Below, one piece after another: positions 1 through 8,891 of a stretch of DNA of 64,000 nucleotides; within the stretch, counting starts at the first letter, position 1; each line of letters starts with the position of its first letter. The stretch is from assembly GCF_001953635.1 (NCBI RefSeq), contig NZ_MEJH01000003.1:387197-451196 (forward strand). Reading direction: 5' to 3'. Below the pieces are notes generated by a model. The model did no database searches and was not told the DNA's origin. It saw only the letters and a program-made list of their open reading frames with translations. The position numbers and the translations under genes were made by a program. This DNA comes from Alteromonas abrolhosensis (GTDB taxonomy: Bacteria > Pseudomonadota > Gammaproteobacteria > Enterobacterales > Alteromonadaceae).

Positions 1-527
1 CAAAGAAACCGAATCAAAAATGGGTAACTGATGTGACTGAGTTTAAGGTCAACGGCCAGAAAGTATATCTGTCACCGATAATAGACCTGTTTAACCAAGA
101 GGTGGTTAGCTATGAAGTTCGAACATCGGTTACGTTACCCTTAGTCACTGATATGCTCAAAGCTGCCACAGCAAAGCTACTGAAGCACGAGAAGCCACTC
201 TTACACTCAGACCAAGGTTGGCAATATCAAAACATACAATACCAACAACACCTGAAAAAGCATGGGTTGCTTCAAAGTATGTCTAGGAAAGGAAACTGTT
301 TAGACAATGCCGTTGCAGAGAACTTCTTCGGCATATTAAAAACTGAGATGTATCACAATGAAACGTTCAAAGATGCGAATGAGCTCATTGAAAACATCAA
401 AGAATATATTGATTACTACAACAACGAACGCATTAAGCTAAAACTAAAAGGCCTGAGTCCGATACAATATCGAAATCAGGCCTTGGTTGCCGCTTAGAAA
501 TGAGTCCAACTTAATGGGGTCACTTCA
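1..527 (+). mobile_element. Right end of an IS3-family insertion sequence (partial)
   Basis: The left end lies outside the window. What remains is the C-terminal part of an IS3/IS150-type OrfB transposase followed by about 30 non-coding bases ending in ...GGGGTCACTTCA. IS3-family elements end in CA, so I place the right tip near base 527. The exact tip and target duplication cannot be confirmed without the left end. The element stops only 37 bases from the clpB stop codon, so it lies just behind clpB and does not interrupt it. Confidence 0.75.
3..497 (+). CDS. IS3-family transposase OrfB, C-terminal part
   Basis: The reading frame is open from base 3, so the gene starts upstream of the window; the GTG at 33 is internal. 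The visible part is the rve integrase catalytic domain. The first catalytic aspartate is in KWVTDVTEF, the second in HSDQGWQYQ, and the glutamate in DNAVAENFFG, giving a complete DDE triad. The C-terminus carries the usual YYNNERI...LSPIQYR segment of IS3-group OrfB proteins. The product cuts and joins the ends of its own element; in this family it is normally made as an OrfAB fusion by frameshifting. The catalytic part looks intact, so the element may be active if its left half is present. Confidence 0.9.
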   Translation, partial: KKPNQKWVTDVTEFKVNGQKVYLSPIIDLFNQEVVSYEVRTSVTLPLVTDMLKAATAKLLKHEKPLLHSDQGWQYQNIQYQQHLKKHGLLQSMSRKGNCLDNAVAENFFGILKTEMYHNETFKDANELIENIKEYIDYYNNERIKLKLKGLSPIQYRNQALVAA

Positions 528-564
528 AATTCAGTGCCTTTTATCTAACCAAAATTCTTCATCG

Positions 565-3141
565 TTAGCCGCTAACAACAAAAAGTCCGCTATCATCCGC
601 ATCAATACGAATAGTAGATTCAGGGATAAGCTCGCCAGCGAGTAATTGATGCGCGAGTGGGTTTTCCACTTGCACTTGAATTGCTCGTTTAAGCGGTCTT
701 GCGCCAAACACAGGGTCGAAGCCAGCGTCTGCCAACTTATCCATTGCTGCCGCAGTAAGCGTAAGTTTATACCCTTTCTCTGCCAGCCTTGCACGAAGTG
801 AGGCAAGCTGAATTTTGGCTATAGACTTAATCTGCTCTTTCCCTAGTGGATGGAATACCACTATATCATCTACGCGGTTGATGAATTCAGGCCTGAAGTG
901 TTGCCCTACTACACTCATTACCGACGCTTTCATATCGTCATACTGGCTTTCATTGTGCTTATCTTGGATGATGTCTGACCCTAGGTTAGACGTCATGATC
1001 ACAACCGTATTTTTAAAATCTACAGTGCGCCCTTGTCCATCAGTAAGTCGTCCGTCATCTAACACTTGAAGCAAGATATTAAATACGTCTGGGTGCGCCT
1101 TTTCAACTTCGTCCAGAAGAATTACCGAATACGGTTTGCGGCGCACGGCTTCCGTTAAGTACCCTCCCTCTTCATAACCGACATAGCCGGGAGGAGCACC
1201 TACTAAACGTGCTACTGAATGTTTTTCCATAAACTCAGACATGTCGATACGCACCATAGCGTCTTCAGTATCAAACATAAAGCCTGCCAGCGCCTTACAC
1301 AGTTCTGTTTTACCTACACCTGTCGGCCCTAAGAACAAGAATGAGCCGATAGGCCGATTTGGATCTGCAAGCCCTGCACGTGAACGTCTAATGGCATTTG
1401 ATACAGCCTGAACCGCCTCTTCTTGACCCACAACACGTTTGTGAAGAACATCTTCCATGCGCAGTAATTTCTCGCGCTCGCCCTCTAGCATTCTCGCTAC
1501 GGGAATACCAGTCCAGCGAGAAAGCACATCGGCAATTTCAACGTCAGTAACTTTGTTTTTGAGTAACGTAGTTTCTCTGGTTTCATTTTCAGCCGCTTGC
1601 TCTAGCTTTGCTTCTAGCTCGGGAATACGGCCATATTGCAGTTCCGACATGCGGTTTAGGTCAGACGCACGTCGAGCAATTTCCAAATCAAGTTTAGCCT
1701 GTTCAAGCTCCCCTTTGATGGTTTGAGTGCCCTGCATGGCGTCTTTTTCGTCCAGCCATACTTTTTCAAGCTCTGCATACTTAGTTTCCGCTTGCTCACG
1801 CTCTAGCTCAATCATTTCAAGGCGCTTATGACTCGCGTCATCAGTTTCTTTGGCAAGCGCTTGTTCTTCCAACTTAAGCTGGATGATACGACGCTCCAGA
1901 CGATCCATTTCCTCTGGCTTAGAGTCTATTTGCAAACGAATACTTGAAGCTGCTTCATCAATAAGGTCAATTGCCTTGTCTGGTAATTGACGGTCACTAA
2001 TGTAGCGATGTGACAAACTCGCTGCTGCAACAATTGCCGGGTCGGTAATGTCGACCGAGTGATGCAACTCATAACGTTCTTTGAGGCCTCGCAGAATGGC
2101 AATGGTGTCTTCTACACTTGGCTCTTCAACTAATACTTTTTGGAAACGACGTTCAAGCGCAGCGTCTTTTTCAATGTACTGACGATATTCATCCAGTGTA
2201 GTAGCCCCTACGCAGTGAAGTTCACCACGGGCTAACGCAGGTTTAAGCATATTACCTGCATCCATCGCTCCATCGCCCTTCCCTGCACCTACCATGGTGT
2301 GCAGTTCGTCAACGAATAAGATCACGCGGCCTTCTTCTTTGGCCAGCTCATTAAGCACTGCTTTAAGGCGCTCTTCAAACTCACCGCGATATTTAGCCCC
2401 CGCTACTAATGCGCCCATATCCAAGGCAAGAACGCGCTTGTTCTTTAACCCTTCTGGAACTTCGCCATTAATGATGCGCTGTGCCAAACCTTCCACAATA
2501 GCCGTTTTACCCACACCCGGTTCACCAATGAGAACGGGGTTGTTTTTGGTTCTGCGCTGTAAAACTTGGACGGTTCGACGAATCTCATCGTCTCGACCAA
2601 TAACCGGGTCTAGCTTACCTTGTTCGGCTCGCTCGGTTAAATCTGTGGTGTACTTTTCGAGCGCCTGACGAACGTCCTCGGCGTTGGGGTCTGTCACCTT
2701 CTGTCCACCACGCATGTCGTCTATCGCACTTTCTATAGCTTCTTTAGTAATATTCAGGCTTTTGAGGATTTCACCCAAGCGCCCTTTATCTTGTAGCGCC
2801 GCAAGAACAAAGATTTCTGAAGTGATGTATTCGTCTTTCCGTTGCTGCGCTATCTTGTCGCAAAGATTTAGTAAAATGCCGCTGTCTTTACTTAATTGAA
2901 CATCGCCTCCAATGCCTTCAATACGAGGCAAGCGTTCAATAGCTTGGCTCAGTGCTGATCGCAGCGCATTAACATTAATGTTAGCTTGATCAAGTAGTGG
3001 ACGTACTGAACCACCTTGCTGGTTCAGCATAGCAGTCATAAGGTGAACGGGTTCAATGTATTGGTGATCTCGCCCCAATGCGAGTGATTGAGCATCGGAA
3101 ATGGCGAGCTGAAATTTACTGGTAAATCTATCTAGTCTCAT
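565..3141 (-). CDS. clpB: ATP-dependent disaggregase ClpB
   Basis: ClpB pulls polypeptides out of aggregates together with DnaK/DnaJ/GrpE. The 858 residues match the family length. Visible in order are the N-terminal Clp_N domain (about 1-145), AAA+ domain 1 with Walker A GEPGVGKT, a charged helical middle domain (about 410-525) that binds DnaK, and AAA+ domain 2 with Walker A GPTGVGKT and the pore-loop context [13 protein letters not shown]. There is no ClpP-binding IGF loop, which separates it from ClpA. It lies downstream of rluD-pgeF as in E. coli, but with its own upstream region containing a candidate heat-shock promoter. An IS element ends 37 bases past its stop, and I see no terminator there. 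Confidence 0.98.
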   Translation of the reverse strand: MRLDRFTSKFQLAISDAQSLALGRDHQYIEPVHLMTAMLNQQGGSVRPLLDQANINVNALRSALSQAIERLPRIEGIGGDVQLSKDSGILLNLCDKIAQQRKDEYITSEIFVLAALQDKGRLGEILKSLNITKEAIESAIDDMRGGQKVTDPNAEDVRQALEKYTTDLTERAEQGKLDPVIGRDDEIRRTVQVLQRRTKNNPVLIGEPGVGKTAIVEGLAQRIINGEVPEGLKNKRVLALDMGALVAGAKYRGEFEERLKAVLNELAKEEGRVILFVDELHTMVGAGKGDGAMDAGNMLKPALARGELHCVGATTLDEYRQYIEKDAALERRFQKVLVEEPSVEDTIAILRGLKERYELHHSVDITDPAIVAAASLSHRYISDRQLPDKAIDLIDEAASSIRLQIDSKPEEMDRLERRIIQLKLEEQALAKETDDASHKRLEMIELEREQAETKYAELEKVWLDEKDAMQGTQTIKGELEQAKLDLEIARRASDLNRMSELQYGRIPELEAKLEQAAENETRETTLLKNKVTDVEIADVLSRWTGIPVARMLEGEREKLLRMEDVLHKRVVGQEEAVQAVSNAIRRSRAGLADPNRPIGSFLFLGPTGVGKTELCKALAGFMFDTEDAMVRIDMSEFMEKHSVARLVGAPPGYVGYEEGGYLTEAVRRKPYSVILLDEVEKAHPDVFNILLQVLDDGRLTDGQGRTVDFKNTVVIMTSNLGSDIIQDKHNESQYDDMKASVMSVVGQHFRPEFINRVDDIVVFHPLGKEQIKSIAKIQLASLRARLAEKGYKLTLTAAAMDKLADAGFDPVFGARPLKRAIQVQVENPLAHQLLAGELIPESTIRIDADDSGLFVVSG

Positions 3142-3181
3142 AATCTCAACCTAAAAAAATTAACAACTATTTATGTTCTAG

Positions 3182-3210
3182 TTATGTAGGCTGCACAATT
3201 GTGATTCAAG
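3182..3210 (-). promoter_or_regulatory. Candidate sigma-32 heat-shock promoter of clpB
   Basis: Reading the minus strand, CTTGAAT (bases 3210-3204) is followed after 14 bases by CTACATAA (3189-3182). The sigma-32 consensus is CTTGAAA, 13-15 bases, CCCCATnT. The -35 is nearly perfect; the -10 keeps only the CAT core. The start would lie about 35 bases upstream of the clpB ATG. ClpB is a classical sigma-32 target, which supports the call, but the -10 is weak. Confidence 0.4.
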
Positions 3211-3308
3211 TACGAGATTAAAAAGTTAGCCAAAAAGATAAGAAATAGTGACGAGAGTTTGATTTAGCGCAAACATTTCGGGCACGCCCCCTCGTTAAGA
3301 GGAAACGG

Positions 3309-4064
3309 TTACAGAATACCGATGACGCTTACCATACGCCCTGTCGTGCGCTTGTTTTGGTGGGTTGCTCTTCGATGTGAATAAAAGCGCTTTTCATCAG
3401 TGTACGTACACAAATTACTTAAGGTAATATTTTCAACACCAGCCTGCTGTAATTGCACCCGCGTTACCCTAGGTAAGTCTAGTAAAAACTTGCCTTTATT
3501 AGCACTATCAGAAATGGCGCCCTCTACATGACGAAATTTATTTGCCTGTTCGGCATCAACTTCGTAGCAGCCACCGCTGATTGCGGGTCCAACCCAAGCA
3601 ATGAGTTTGTTAGATTTACACTTAAAACGTGAAATAGCATTTTTAACAATATTACTCTCAAGACCCTTCCATCCCGCATGCACTGCGGCAATTTCTTGTC
3701 CACTCTCATCACATAAAAGTATAGGTACACAGTCTGCGGTCATCACCGCACAAAAATGTGAATTAGAAGTAGAGTAAGCCGCATCGGCAGTGGTATCTGC
3801 ACTTGGAAGCGACACGACGCGGTTGCTGTGAACTTGTTCTAACCACGTGATTTTCTCGCTATGCGGGATGAGACTTCTATTGGCCTTTACTAACATTAAG
3901 TCGTCACCCACGTGGGCGCCAACGTTCAAGCCTGCAAAATCACCTACGCTTGCTCCTCCCATTCTTGTCGTTGTATAAGCAACAATGTTAGGAGGACAAG
4001 ACCACGCTGGCGTAATCAAATCCAGCGCTGGCGAAATAGATGAGTTTGCAGCTGAAAATGTCAT
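3309..4064 (-). CDS. pgeF: PgeF/YfiH family laccase-domain protein
   Basis: A 251-residue member of the YfiH/LACC1 (DUF152) family. In E. coli the homolog is the peptidoglycan editing factor PgeF, which prevents wrong amino acids such as L-serine from entering the muropeptide; family members also show purine-nucleoside phosphorylase or deaminase activity. The conserved His/Cys metal-site residues are present in LEQVHSNRV, TADCVP and AVHAGWKG. The gene lies 16 bases after rluD and is probably co-transcribed with it, as in E. coli. The exact substrate cannot be read from sequence. Confidence 0.9.
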   Translation of the reverse strand: MTFSAANSSISPALDLITPAWSCPPNIVAYTTTRMGGASVGDFAGLNVGAHVGDDLMLVKANRSLIPHSEKITWLEQVHSNRVVSLPSADTTADAAYSTSNSHFCAVMTADCVPILLCDESGQEIAAVHAGWKGLESNIVKNAISRFKCKSNKLIAWVGPAISGGCYEVDAEQANKFRHVEGAISDSANKGKFLLDLPRVTRVQLQQAGVENITLSNLCTYTDEKRFYSHRRATHQNKRTTGRMVSVIGIL

Positions 4065-4080
4065 TTTCTCGCGCCTCTGC

Positions 4081-5064
4081 TTAAAGAATATCCTGTGGAT
4101 TGTCCGTGGTATCTTTTTTAACGGCTTTAAGTAGGTCCTGCATGTCCTGAGGTAGCGGAGCTTTCCACGTCATCCACTCTTCCGTTTCTGGATGGAATAA
4201 AGAAAGCTGAGCGGCATGTAATGCCTGACGTTGGAACCCGCGAAGCGCTGCAATAAACTCTTCTGAAGCTCCCTTGGGTAAACGAGGACGCCCACCATAA
4301 ACCTGATCGCCCAGCAATGGGTGTTTGATGTGGGCCATATGAACGCGGATTTGGTGCGTACGGCCAGTTTCAAGTTTTAAGCGCAGGTGTGTGTATGCGC
4401 GGAATTTTTCGATAACACGAAAATGCGTTACCGCCGGTTTACCCATTTCACGAACTGCCATGTGCGTTCGTTTCGTAGCGTGTCTTCCAATAGGCGCATC
4501 AACAATACCACCTGCAACCATAGTACCTAGTGCAATGGCTTCGTATTCTCGGCTCATCTCTCTGCGCTGCAGTTGGTCAACAAGATGCGTTTGCGCGGGA
4601 ATTGTTTTTGCCACTACCATTAAACCAGTGGTGTCTTTATCAAGTCGGTGGACAATACCCGCTCGCGGCACTTTATCTATATCAGGGCAATGATTAAGTA
4701 GTGCATTCAGCACCGTACCGCTTGGGTTCCCGGCACCTGGGTGCACAACCAAATCGGCTGGCTTGTTAATTACTAAGATGTGCTCATCTTCATAAACGAT
4801 GTTTAGCGCGATGTCTTGCGCTTCGCTTGTTACCTGTACGTCCATTTCGGCCTGTACAGTAACAAGTTCATCCATTTGCATTTTGTGCCGTGGTACGGTG
4901 ATTACTTCACCATTGACAGAGACATTTCCCTCTTGAATCCAAGTTTTTAACTTAGAACGAGAATATTCAGGGAACAAATCAGCCAAAACCTGATCTAATC
5001 GTAAACCAAAATGCGCAGCTTCCGTTGAAGCTTCTAATTGTATTGTGTTCGGCGACTGTGTCAT
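4081..5064 (-). CDS. rluD: 23S rRNA pseudouridine 1911/1915/1917 synthase RluD
   Basis: RluD converts three uridines in helix 69 of 23S rRNA to pseudouridine. The protein has an N-terminal S4 RNA-binding domain (about 20-80) and an RsuA/RluA catalytic domain with HRLDKDTTG, whose aspartate is the catalytic nucleophile. The later ETGRTHQIRVHMA motif is typical of the RluA group. Its 327 residues match E. coli RluD (326). The placement opposite bamD and before pgeF is the conserved gammaproteobacterial order and separates it from RluA and RluC paralogs. Confidence 0.96.
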   Translation of the reverse strand: MTQSPNTIQLEASTEAAHFGLRLDQVLADLFPEYSRSKLKTWIQEGNVSVNGEVITVPRHKMQMDELVTVQAEMDVQVTSEAQDIALNIVYEDEHILVINKPADLVVHPGAGNPSGTVLNALLNHCPDIDKVPRAGIVHRLDKDTTGLMVVAKTIPAQTHLVDQLQRREMSREYEAIALGTMVAGGIVDAPIGRHATKRTHMAVREMGKPAVTHFRVIEKFRAYTHLRLKLETGRTHQIRVHMAHIKHPLLGDQVYGGRPRLPKGASEEFIAALRGFQRQALHAAQLSLFHPETEEWMTWKAPLPQDMQDLLKAVKKDTTDNPQDIL

Positions 5065-5250
5065 AACACCATTGATTGCGTCTAAAAAAGGGTATTATAA
5101 CAAGTATTCACGCTGTACACTGCCTTGTTTACGTTTTTGTATGGTTTTTCTCATCGTTAGTACGTTAGAATGCAATCAAAGTGTTGTTGTTTAACACATG
5201 AGCTTAGACAGCGAAGTATTAAAACTGTTTAGCAGGAAAATAGAATTATT

Positions 5251-6015
5251 ATGAAATCATTTCGTCTACTGGCCCCCGTTTTAGTGGGTGCTATGGTATC
5301 TGTCGCAGGATGTAGCTCTTCGGATAATGAAGAGAAAGCCGTTTTAGCTAACATGGGTGCGCAGCAACTATACGACAGAGCAAAGCAGAGTATGGAAGTA
5401 GGAAACTTTAGCGCTGCTGCTCAAACACTAAGCGCGCTAGATTCACGCTATCCTTTTGGCCCTTTATCGCATCAAGTACAGCTAGACCTTATTTATAGCT
5501 ATTATAAATCGGGCAAAACTGAAGAGACGCTTGCTACTATCGATAGATTTATTCGTCTGAACCCTAATCATTCGGATGTTGATTACGCATATTACATGCG
5601 TGGATTAAGTAACATGGAATCAGATAGTAATCTTTTCCAAGAGCTAATGAATATTGACCGTACGGATCGAGATCCGTCGAAATCTCGTGCGGCGTTTGAA
5701 GATTTCCGCAGACTCATCCAACAATATCCAGATAGCAAATATGCGGCAGATGCGAAACAGCGCATGGTTCATATTAAAGACCGCTTAGCTCGTTACGAGA
5801 TTGCTATCGCACGTTTTTATATGAGACGCCAAGCGTATGTGGCTGCTGCAAACCGTGGCCGTTATGTTATTGAGCATTTTCCAAATACCACACAGGTGCA
5901 GCAGGCGCTTGAAATCATGGTTTCAAGTTATGAGCAATTAGGCCTTGATGAATTGCGCGATAACGCAATGAAAACATTGAAGCTTAACTATCCTGAGAGC
6001 GAGTTCATTAGCTAA
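5251..6015 (+). CDS. bamD: Outer membrane assembly lipoprotein BamD
   Basis: BamD is the essential lipoprotein partner of BamA in the complex that inserts beta-barrel proteins into the outer membrane. The N-terminus is a lipoprotein signal with lipobox VAGC, so Cys20 is the predicted lipidated residue. The rest is a set of TPR-like helical hairpins (YDRAKQSMEVGNFSAA, IYSYYKSGKTEETL, and a third around DYAYYMRGL). Its 254 residues fit the family. It is divergent from rluD, the same neighbourhood as in E. coli, and is followed by a strong hairpin terminator. Confidence 0.96.
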   Translation: MKSFRLLAPVLVGAMVSVAGCSSSDNEEKAVLANMGAQQLYDRAKQSMEVGNFSAAAQTLSALDSRYPFGPLSHQVQLDLIYSYYKSGKTEETLATIDRFIRLNPNHSDVDYAYYMRGLSNMESDSNLFQELMNIDRTDRDPSKSRAAFEDFRRLIQQYPDSKYAADAKQRMVHIKDRLARYEIAIARFYMRRQAYVAAANRGRYVIEHFPNTTQVQQALEIMVSSYEQLGLDELRDNAMKTLKLNYPESEFIS

Positions 6016-6066
6016 GGCTATTGTATATTTACTTGGTAGTTATTTACTGAGAAGCCGACTGTAACT

Positions 6067-6095
6067 AAAAAACGCACTTATGTGCGTTTTTTGTT
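6067..6095. terminator. Terminator between bamD and the chrR-like gene
   Basis: A perfect stem AAAAAACGCAC / GTGCGTTTTTT (6067-6077 with 6082-6092) around a four-base loop, with an A run on one side and a T run on the other. It lies between two convergent genes and can work in both directions. Confidence 0.85.
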
Positions 6096-6135
6096 TGGTT
6101 TCTAGGTACTTATGCTCGCATCCTTGCAAAGGATA

Positions 6136-6879
6136 CTAGCGGAAAAACAAGTGGCTAAAGGGGTTTAGCAACCTAGCTAGACCTGATGTAAAATGTAGTG
6201 GTTGGTCGACTATACTGAAAACTAAACACCCATCTTTCCCTTCAGATTTAGGCGTATGTGTTTTCTCGCCGTCCATATAAATAAAATCCCCTGTATCGTA
6301 CCGACTCAGTCCATCACTGAACTCACCGTCAATAACTAGGGTATATTCTGTTCCTCGGTGGGTATGCTCTGGAACACTGCCGCCACTTCCCATGAATATG
6401 AAATTTGCTACGCCTTGATTACCTAAATCTACAGGCGCTTGCCACAACTTTCCTACAAGACTTGACCAGTTACCTGTTTTGTCGATGTAGCGATGCAATG
6501 TTCTGGGTAAAGTAAACACTCGGCCATCTAATTCTACTGTCTTTACGCCACTATTTACTTGGGAAGATGCTTTATGTTTCAACGGTTCTCTATATTCTAG
6601 CGGTTGCTTTGCCGCTGAACCATTTTGTCTAGAAGACGGAAGTTGGGTAATTTGGGACAGCATGTCGCCAAACTGAAGTGTCATTTCGGTTCTGTCGCCA
6701 GCACTCAGACTCGCGTTCGATACCATTTGAGCGGCAAGACTTTCTGTTTCAATCTCTACAAAACGCTGACATTTTTCGCACATGTCACAATGTGCGGAAA
6801 CCATCAGTGATATAGCAGGTGACAATGTGCCCTCAACGAAATCTCTAAGCTGTTGGGCACTTGGGTGAAACCTAATCAT
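6136..6879 (-). CDS. ChrR-type zinc anti-sigma factor with C-terminal cupin
   Basis: A 247-residue homolog of Rhodobacter sphaeroides ChrR, which holds its ECF sigma factor inactive until singlet oxygen or organic peroxide appears. The N-terminal anti-sigma domain keeps the zinc ligands: H5, H30, C34 and C37 (HCDMCEKC). The C-terminal cupin keeps the second metal site: H172, H174 and E178 in HTHRGTE, and H208 in EKTHTP. In ChrR the cupin is needed for the response to singlet oxygen, so its intact ligands suggest a working sensor. The start overlaps the end of the sigma gene by eight bases, so the two are translationally coupled. Confidence 0.92.
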   Translation of the reverse strand: MIRFHPSAQQLRDFVEGTLSPAISLMVSAHCDMCEKCQRFVEIETESLAAQMVSNASLSAGDRTEMTLQFGDMLSQITQLPSSRQNGSAAKQPLEYREPLKHKASSQVNSGVKTVELDGRVFTLPRTLHRYIDKTGNWSSLVGKLWQAPVDLGNQGVANFIFMGSGGSVPEHTHRGTEYTLVIDGEFSDGLSRYDTGDFIYMDGEKTHTPKSEGKDGCLVFSIVDQPLHFTSGLARLLNPFSHLFFR

Positions 6880-7483
6880 TATCGTTTAACATGACCTTTA
6901 ATCGTTGAAGCGCCAAGCGCGTACGCGACTTTACTGTACCTAATGGAATAGAAAGCTCATCGGCAACTTCTTGTTGTGACTTGCCATCAATATAAATAGC
7001 TTCGACCACAGCTTTTTGCTTTACAGGAAGTGATTCAAATAAATAACCAATCTGCTCTAAAGTAACTTGCTCGTCAAGTGGCGCTTCATTAGCGTCCGCA
7101 GTTTGTTCGCATAAAACCGGCCATAAGTCATCAGAACACACGTCTTCTTTTCTGTTTTGCAATTTGCGCAACATATCAAAGCGGATATTCCGTGCAATGG
7201 TAAAAATCCACGTTGAAGGAGAACCCTTTTCTGCATTGAACAAATGCGCCTTTTGCCAAACATTCGACATAGTATCTTGCACCAGTTCCATTGCCAGTGC
7301 CTCATTACCCATTTGTTTTAATGCATAAGAGCGTAAACGAGGCGCGAAGTAGTTAAACACACGAGCAAAAGAACGTTTGCACCGGGCATCTGCAACCGCG
7401 ACAAGGTAATCAGACATTTCAGTAGCACACTCTTTAGGTTTGATTGTGCTGTTACTTTGTTCCAAAGGAATTCCAACTAACAT
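6872..7483 (-). CDS. ECF sigma factor, ECF11 (RpoE/ChrR) type
   Basis: An extracytoplasmic-function sigma factor with region 2 (NYFAPRLRSYALKQMG, then VQDTMSNVWQKA and FTIARNIRFDMLRK) and region 4 (LPVKQKAVVEAIYIDGKSQ, then the EVADELSIPLGTVKSRTRLA helix-turn-helix). Assignment to group 11 rests on the overlapping ChrR gene and the neighbouring operon typical of this group. The start is uncertain: ATG at 7483 gives 203 residues, while ATG at 7417 (MSDYLVAVADAR) gives 181, nearer the usual ECF length. It is distinct from the envelope-stress rpoE at 44834-45412. Gene names for this group (rpoE, sigK) are confusing, so I give none. Confidence 0.92.
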   Translation of the reverse strand: MLVGIPLEQSNSTIKPKECATEMSDYLVAVADARCKRSFARVFNYFAPRLRSYALKQMGNEALAMELVQDTMSNVWQKAHLFNAEKGSPSTWIFTIARNIRFDMLRKLQNRKEDVCSDDLWPVLCEQTADANEAPLDEQVTLEQIGYLFESLPVKQKAVVEAIYIDGKSQQEVADELSIPLGTVKSRTRLALQRLKVMLNDND

Positions 7484-7539
7484 AAGATTCGTCCGCTTTT
7501 CCGTTTTGGTTGTATCATTCTACGGCGTTATGACTTAAA

Positions 7540-7569
7540 ACGTTTGCGAAAATCGCGAATATTGGATTA
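7540..7569 (-). promoter_or_regulatory. Weak candidate ECF11-type promoter before the sigma gene
   Basis: On the minus strand TAATCC (7569-7564) is followed after exactly 18 bases by AAACGT (7545-7540). It fits the -35 pattern TGATCC only partly, but the spacing equals that of the two better boxes at 8205-8234 and 8270-8299. It would allow positive autoregulation of the sigma/ChrR pair. Confidence 0.3.
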
Positions 7570-7602
7570 CGAATTTGTAATATAACAATTCAGTTCTCAC
7601 TC

Positions 7603-8178
7603 TTAAGCAATTAAAGCAGAGAGGTAATTAAGTAAACCAGTACATTCTCTTTGCGCTAAAAAGTGCTGTTTTTGAGAACCATCAACTGGCAGCAATTCTA
7701 ACCATCGATTTAATACCCAGTGAGGGCAATCAAATTTTGGTGATTCATACAGCGATGCCAGTTCTTCGTAATTTCCAAATATTTCTTTAAGTCGCTCGTC
7801 CATAGGCGCTATTTGTTGAGGGGCCAAATCGCACTGCCAAGGCTCTAAAACCTTACAACTACCGGTACGAAGACCATCTTTTTCAACTTCAATGCTACTT
7901 ACCTCAACTAAATGAGAACCAGCAACCTTTATGCCAAGCAACCCATCGTCAAGCATATCGAAGTCAACAACCTTCGCGTACGTCCCTATTTTGTGAATGT
8001 GTTCATTCAATTCTTTATTGCCATTCGCATTTAGCATGCACATGACAAAGCCTTTATTTTCGGCGCATGCCTGCTTAACCATACGCACATATCTAGGCTC
8101 AAAAATACGCAACGCCATTCTACCTTCCGGCAGAAGGTGCGCAGATAAAGGGAATAAAGGGAAACGTTCTACACTCAT
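7603..8178 (-). CDS. LON N-terminal (substrate-binding) domain protein
   Basis: A stand-alone LON substrate-binding domain of 191 residues without the AAA+ or protease parts of Lon. The start is typical (ERFPLFPLSAHLLPEG...RIFEPRY), followed by the IGTYAKVVDFDMLDDG strand region. I choose the ATG at 8178, which has GGAAG eight bases upstream, over the ATG at 8199, because the latter would sit almost on the predicted transcription start. It points the same way as the sigma/chrR pair (120 bases upstream) and diverges from the lipid operon, suggesting it belongs to the same regulon. Its function is unknown; it might recognise damaged proteins. Confidence 0.85.
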   Translation of the reverse strand: MSVERFPLFPLSAHLLPEGRMALRIFEPRYVRMVKQACAENKGFVMCMLNANGNKELNEHIHKIGTYAKVVDFDMLDDGLLGIKVAGSHLVEVSSIEVEKDGLRTGSCKVLEPWQCDLAPQQIAPMDERLKEIFGNYEELASLYESPKFDCPHWVLNRWLELLPVDGSQKQHFLAQRECTGLLNYLSALIA

Positions 8179-8204
8179 ACTCAGCACTTCCGAAAACACG
8201 AAAA

Positions 8205-8234
8205 TAATTACGCAAGTGAGAACAAATAGGATCG
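8205..8234 (-). promoter_or_regulatory. Candidate ECF11-type promoter of the LON-domain gene
   Basis: On the minus strand CGATCC (8234-8229), then 18 bases, then TAATTA (8210-8205). This resembles the TGATCC-type -35 known for Rhodobacter RpoE/ChrR targets. It is paired with a divergent box of equal spacing 35 bases away, and the start would fall just before the chosen ATG at 8178. Confidence 0.5.
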
Positions 8235-8269
8235 AATGGGAAAATTTTTCACAGATAAACAGAAAAACA

Positions 8270-8299
8270 TGATCTTAAGAATGTTGTTTGGTGTAACTT
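8270..8299 (+). promoter_or_regulatory. Candidate ECF11-type promoter of the lipid-modification operon
   Basis: TGATCT (8270-8275), then 18 bases, then TAACTT (8294-8299). The -35 differs from TGATCC in one base. The box lies about 137 bases before the first gene of the five-gene operon and is divergent to the matching box at 8205-8234. The long leader (about 130 bases) would be non-coding. Confidence 0.5.
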
Positions 8300-8435
8300 A
8301 ATTTTTGAATAAGAACATTAACAGATTTCGAATCAGAGACTTGCGACAAATAAGAAAAAGTGCCCTCGAATTTTTTCAGAGTGGTATTTCATCAATACTC
8401 AATCTCGCGATTTAAATATCATGATAGGAAGGCCT

Positions 8436-8891
8436 ATGGACGTCATTGGACGCTTTTGTAAATTTTACACAGATATATGTCAGATTTCGCCGGAAGACTT
8501 GGAAGAAATCTACGCCAATGATGTTTTGTTTATAGACCCTATCACTACACATCGTGGCATCGAAGAGGTTAAACATTACTTTTCCAATTTATTAACCCAA
8601 GCCCAAAGCTGCAAATTTGATATATCAGATGTGTACATGTGTTCATCTACGAACGCCGGGGAAGAAGAGCGAAAACACAGTGACGTTACCCACGTTGCCA
8701 ATTGGACCATGAAACTAACGCTTAAAAGTAATTCGAAAGAAATAACGTTAGATGGCACTACCCAACTTGGTGTCAAGAAAGACAGTATCATCTATCACAA
8801 AGATTACTACGACTTGGGCGAAATGGTTTATGAGCACGTACCCATTTTAGGTTTTGTAGTTAAAAAAATTAAAGGGAAGCTAGCACAGTGA
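8436..8891 (+). CDS. NTF2/SnoaL-like small protein, first gene of the ECF11-linked operon
   Basis: A 151-residue protein with the cone-shaped NTF2/SnoaL-like fold signature: an N-terminal helix (IGRFCKFYTDICQI), the YANDVLFIDPITTHRGIEEVKHYF segment, and a curved sheet ending in IIYHKDYYDLGEMVYEHVP. Such proteins are small binding pockets or isomerase-like enzymes; no substrate can be named. The ATG at 8436 is chosen because AGGAAGG lies just upstream, while the ATG at 8421 has no ribosome site. NTF2-like proteins accompany DUF1365 and Cfa-like genes in many ECF11 loci. Confidence 0.85.
   Translation: MDVIGRFCKFYTDICQISPEDLEEIYANDVLFIDPITTHRGIEEVKHYFSNLLTQAQSCKFDISDVYMCSSTNAGEEERKHSDVTHVANWTMKLTLKSNSKEITLDGTTQLGVKKDSIIYHKDYYDLGEMVYEHVPILGFVVKKIKGKLAQ

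Noticed and set aside
565-3141. Several open frames on the plus strand inside clpB
   Set aside because: They are antisense shadows of the long clpB frame and carry no domain.
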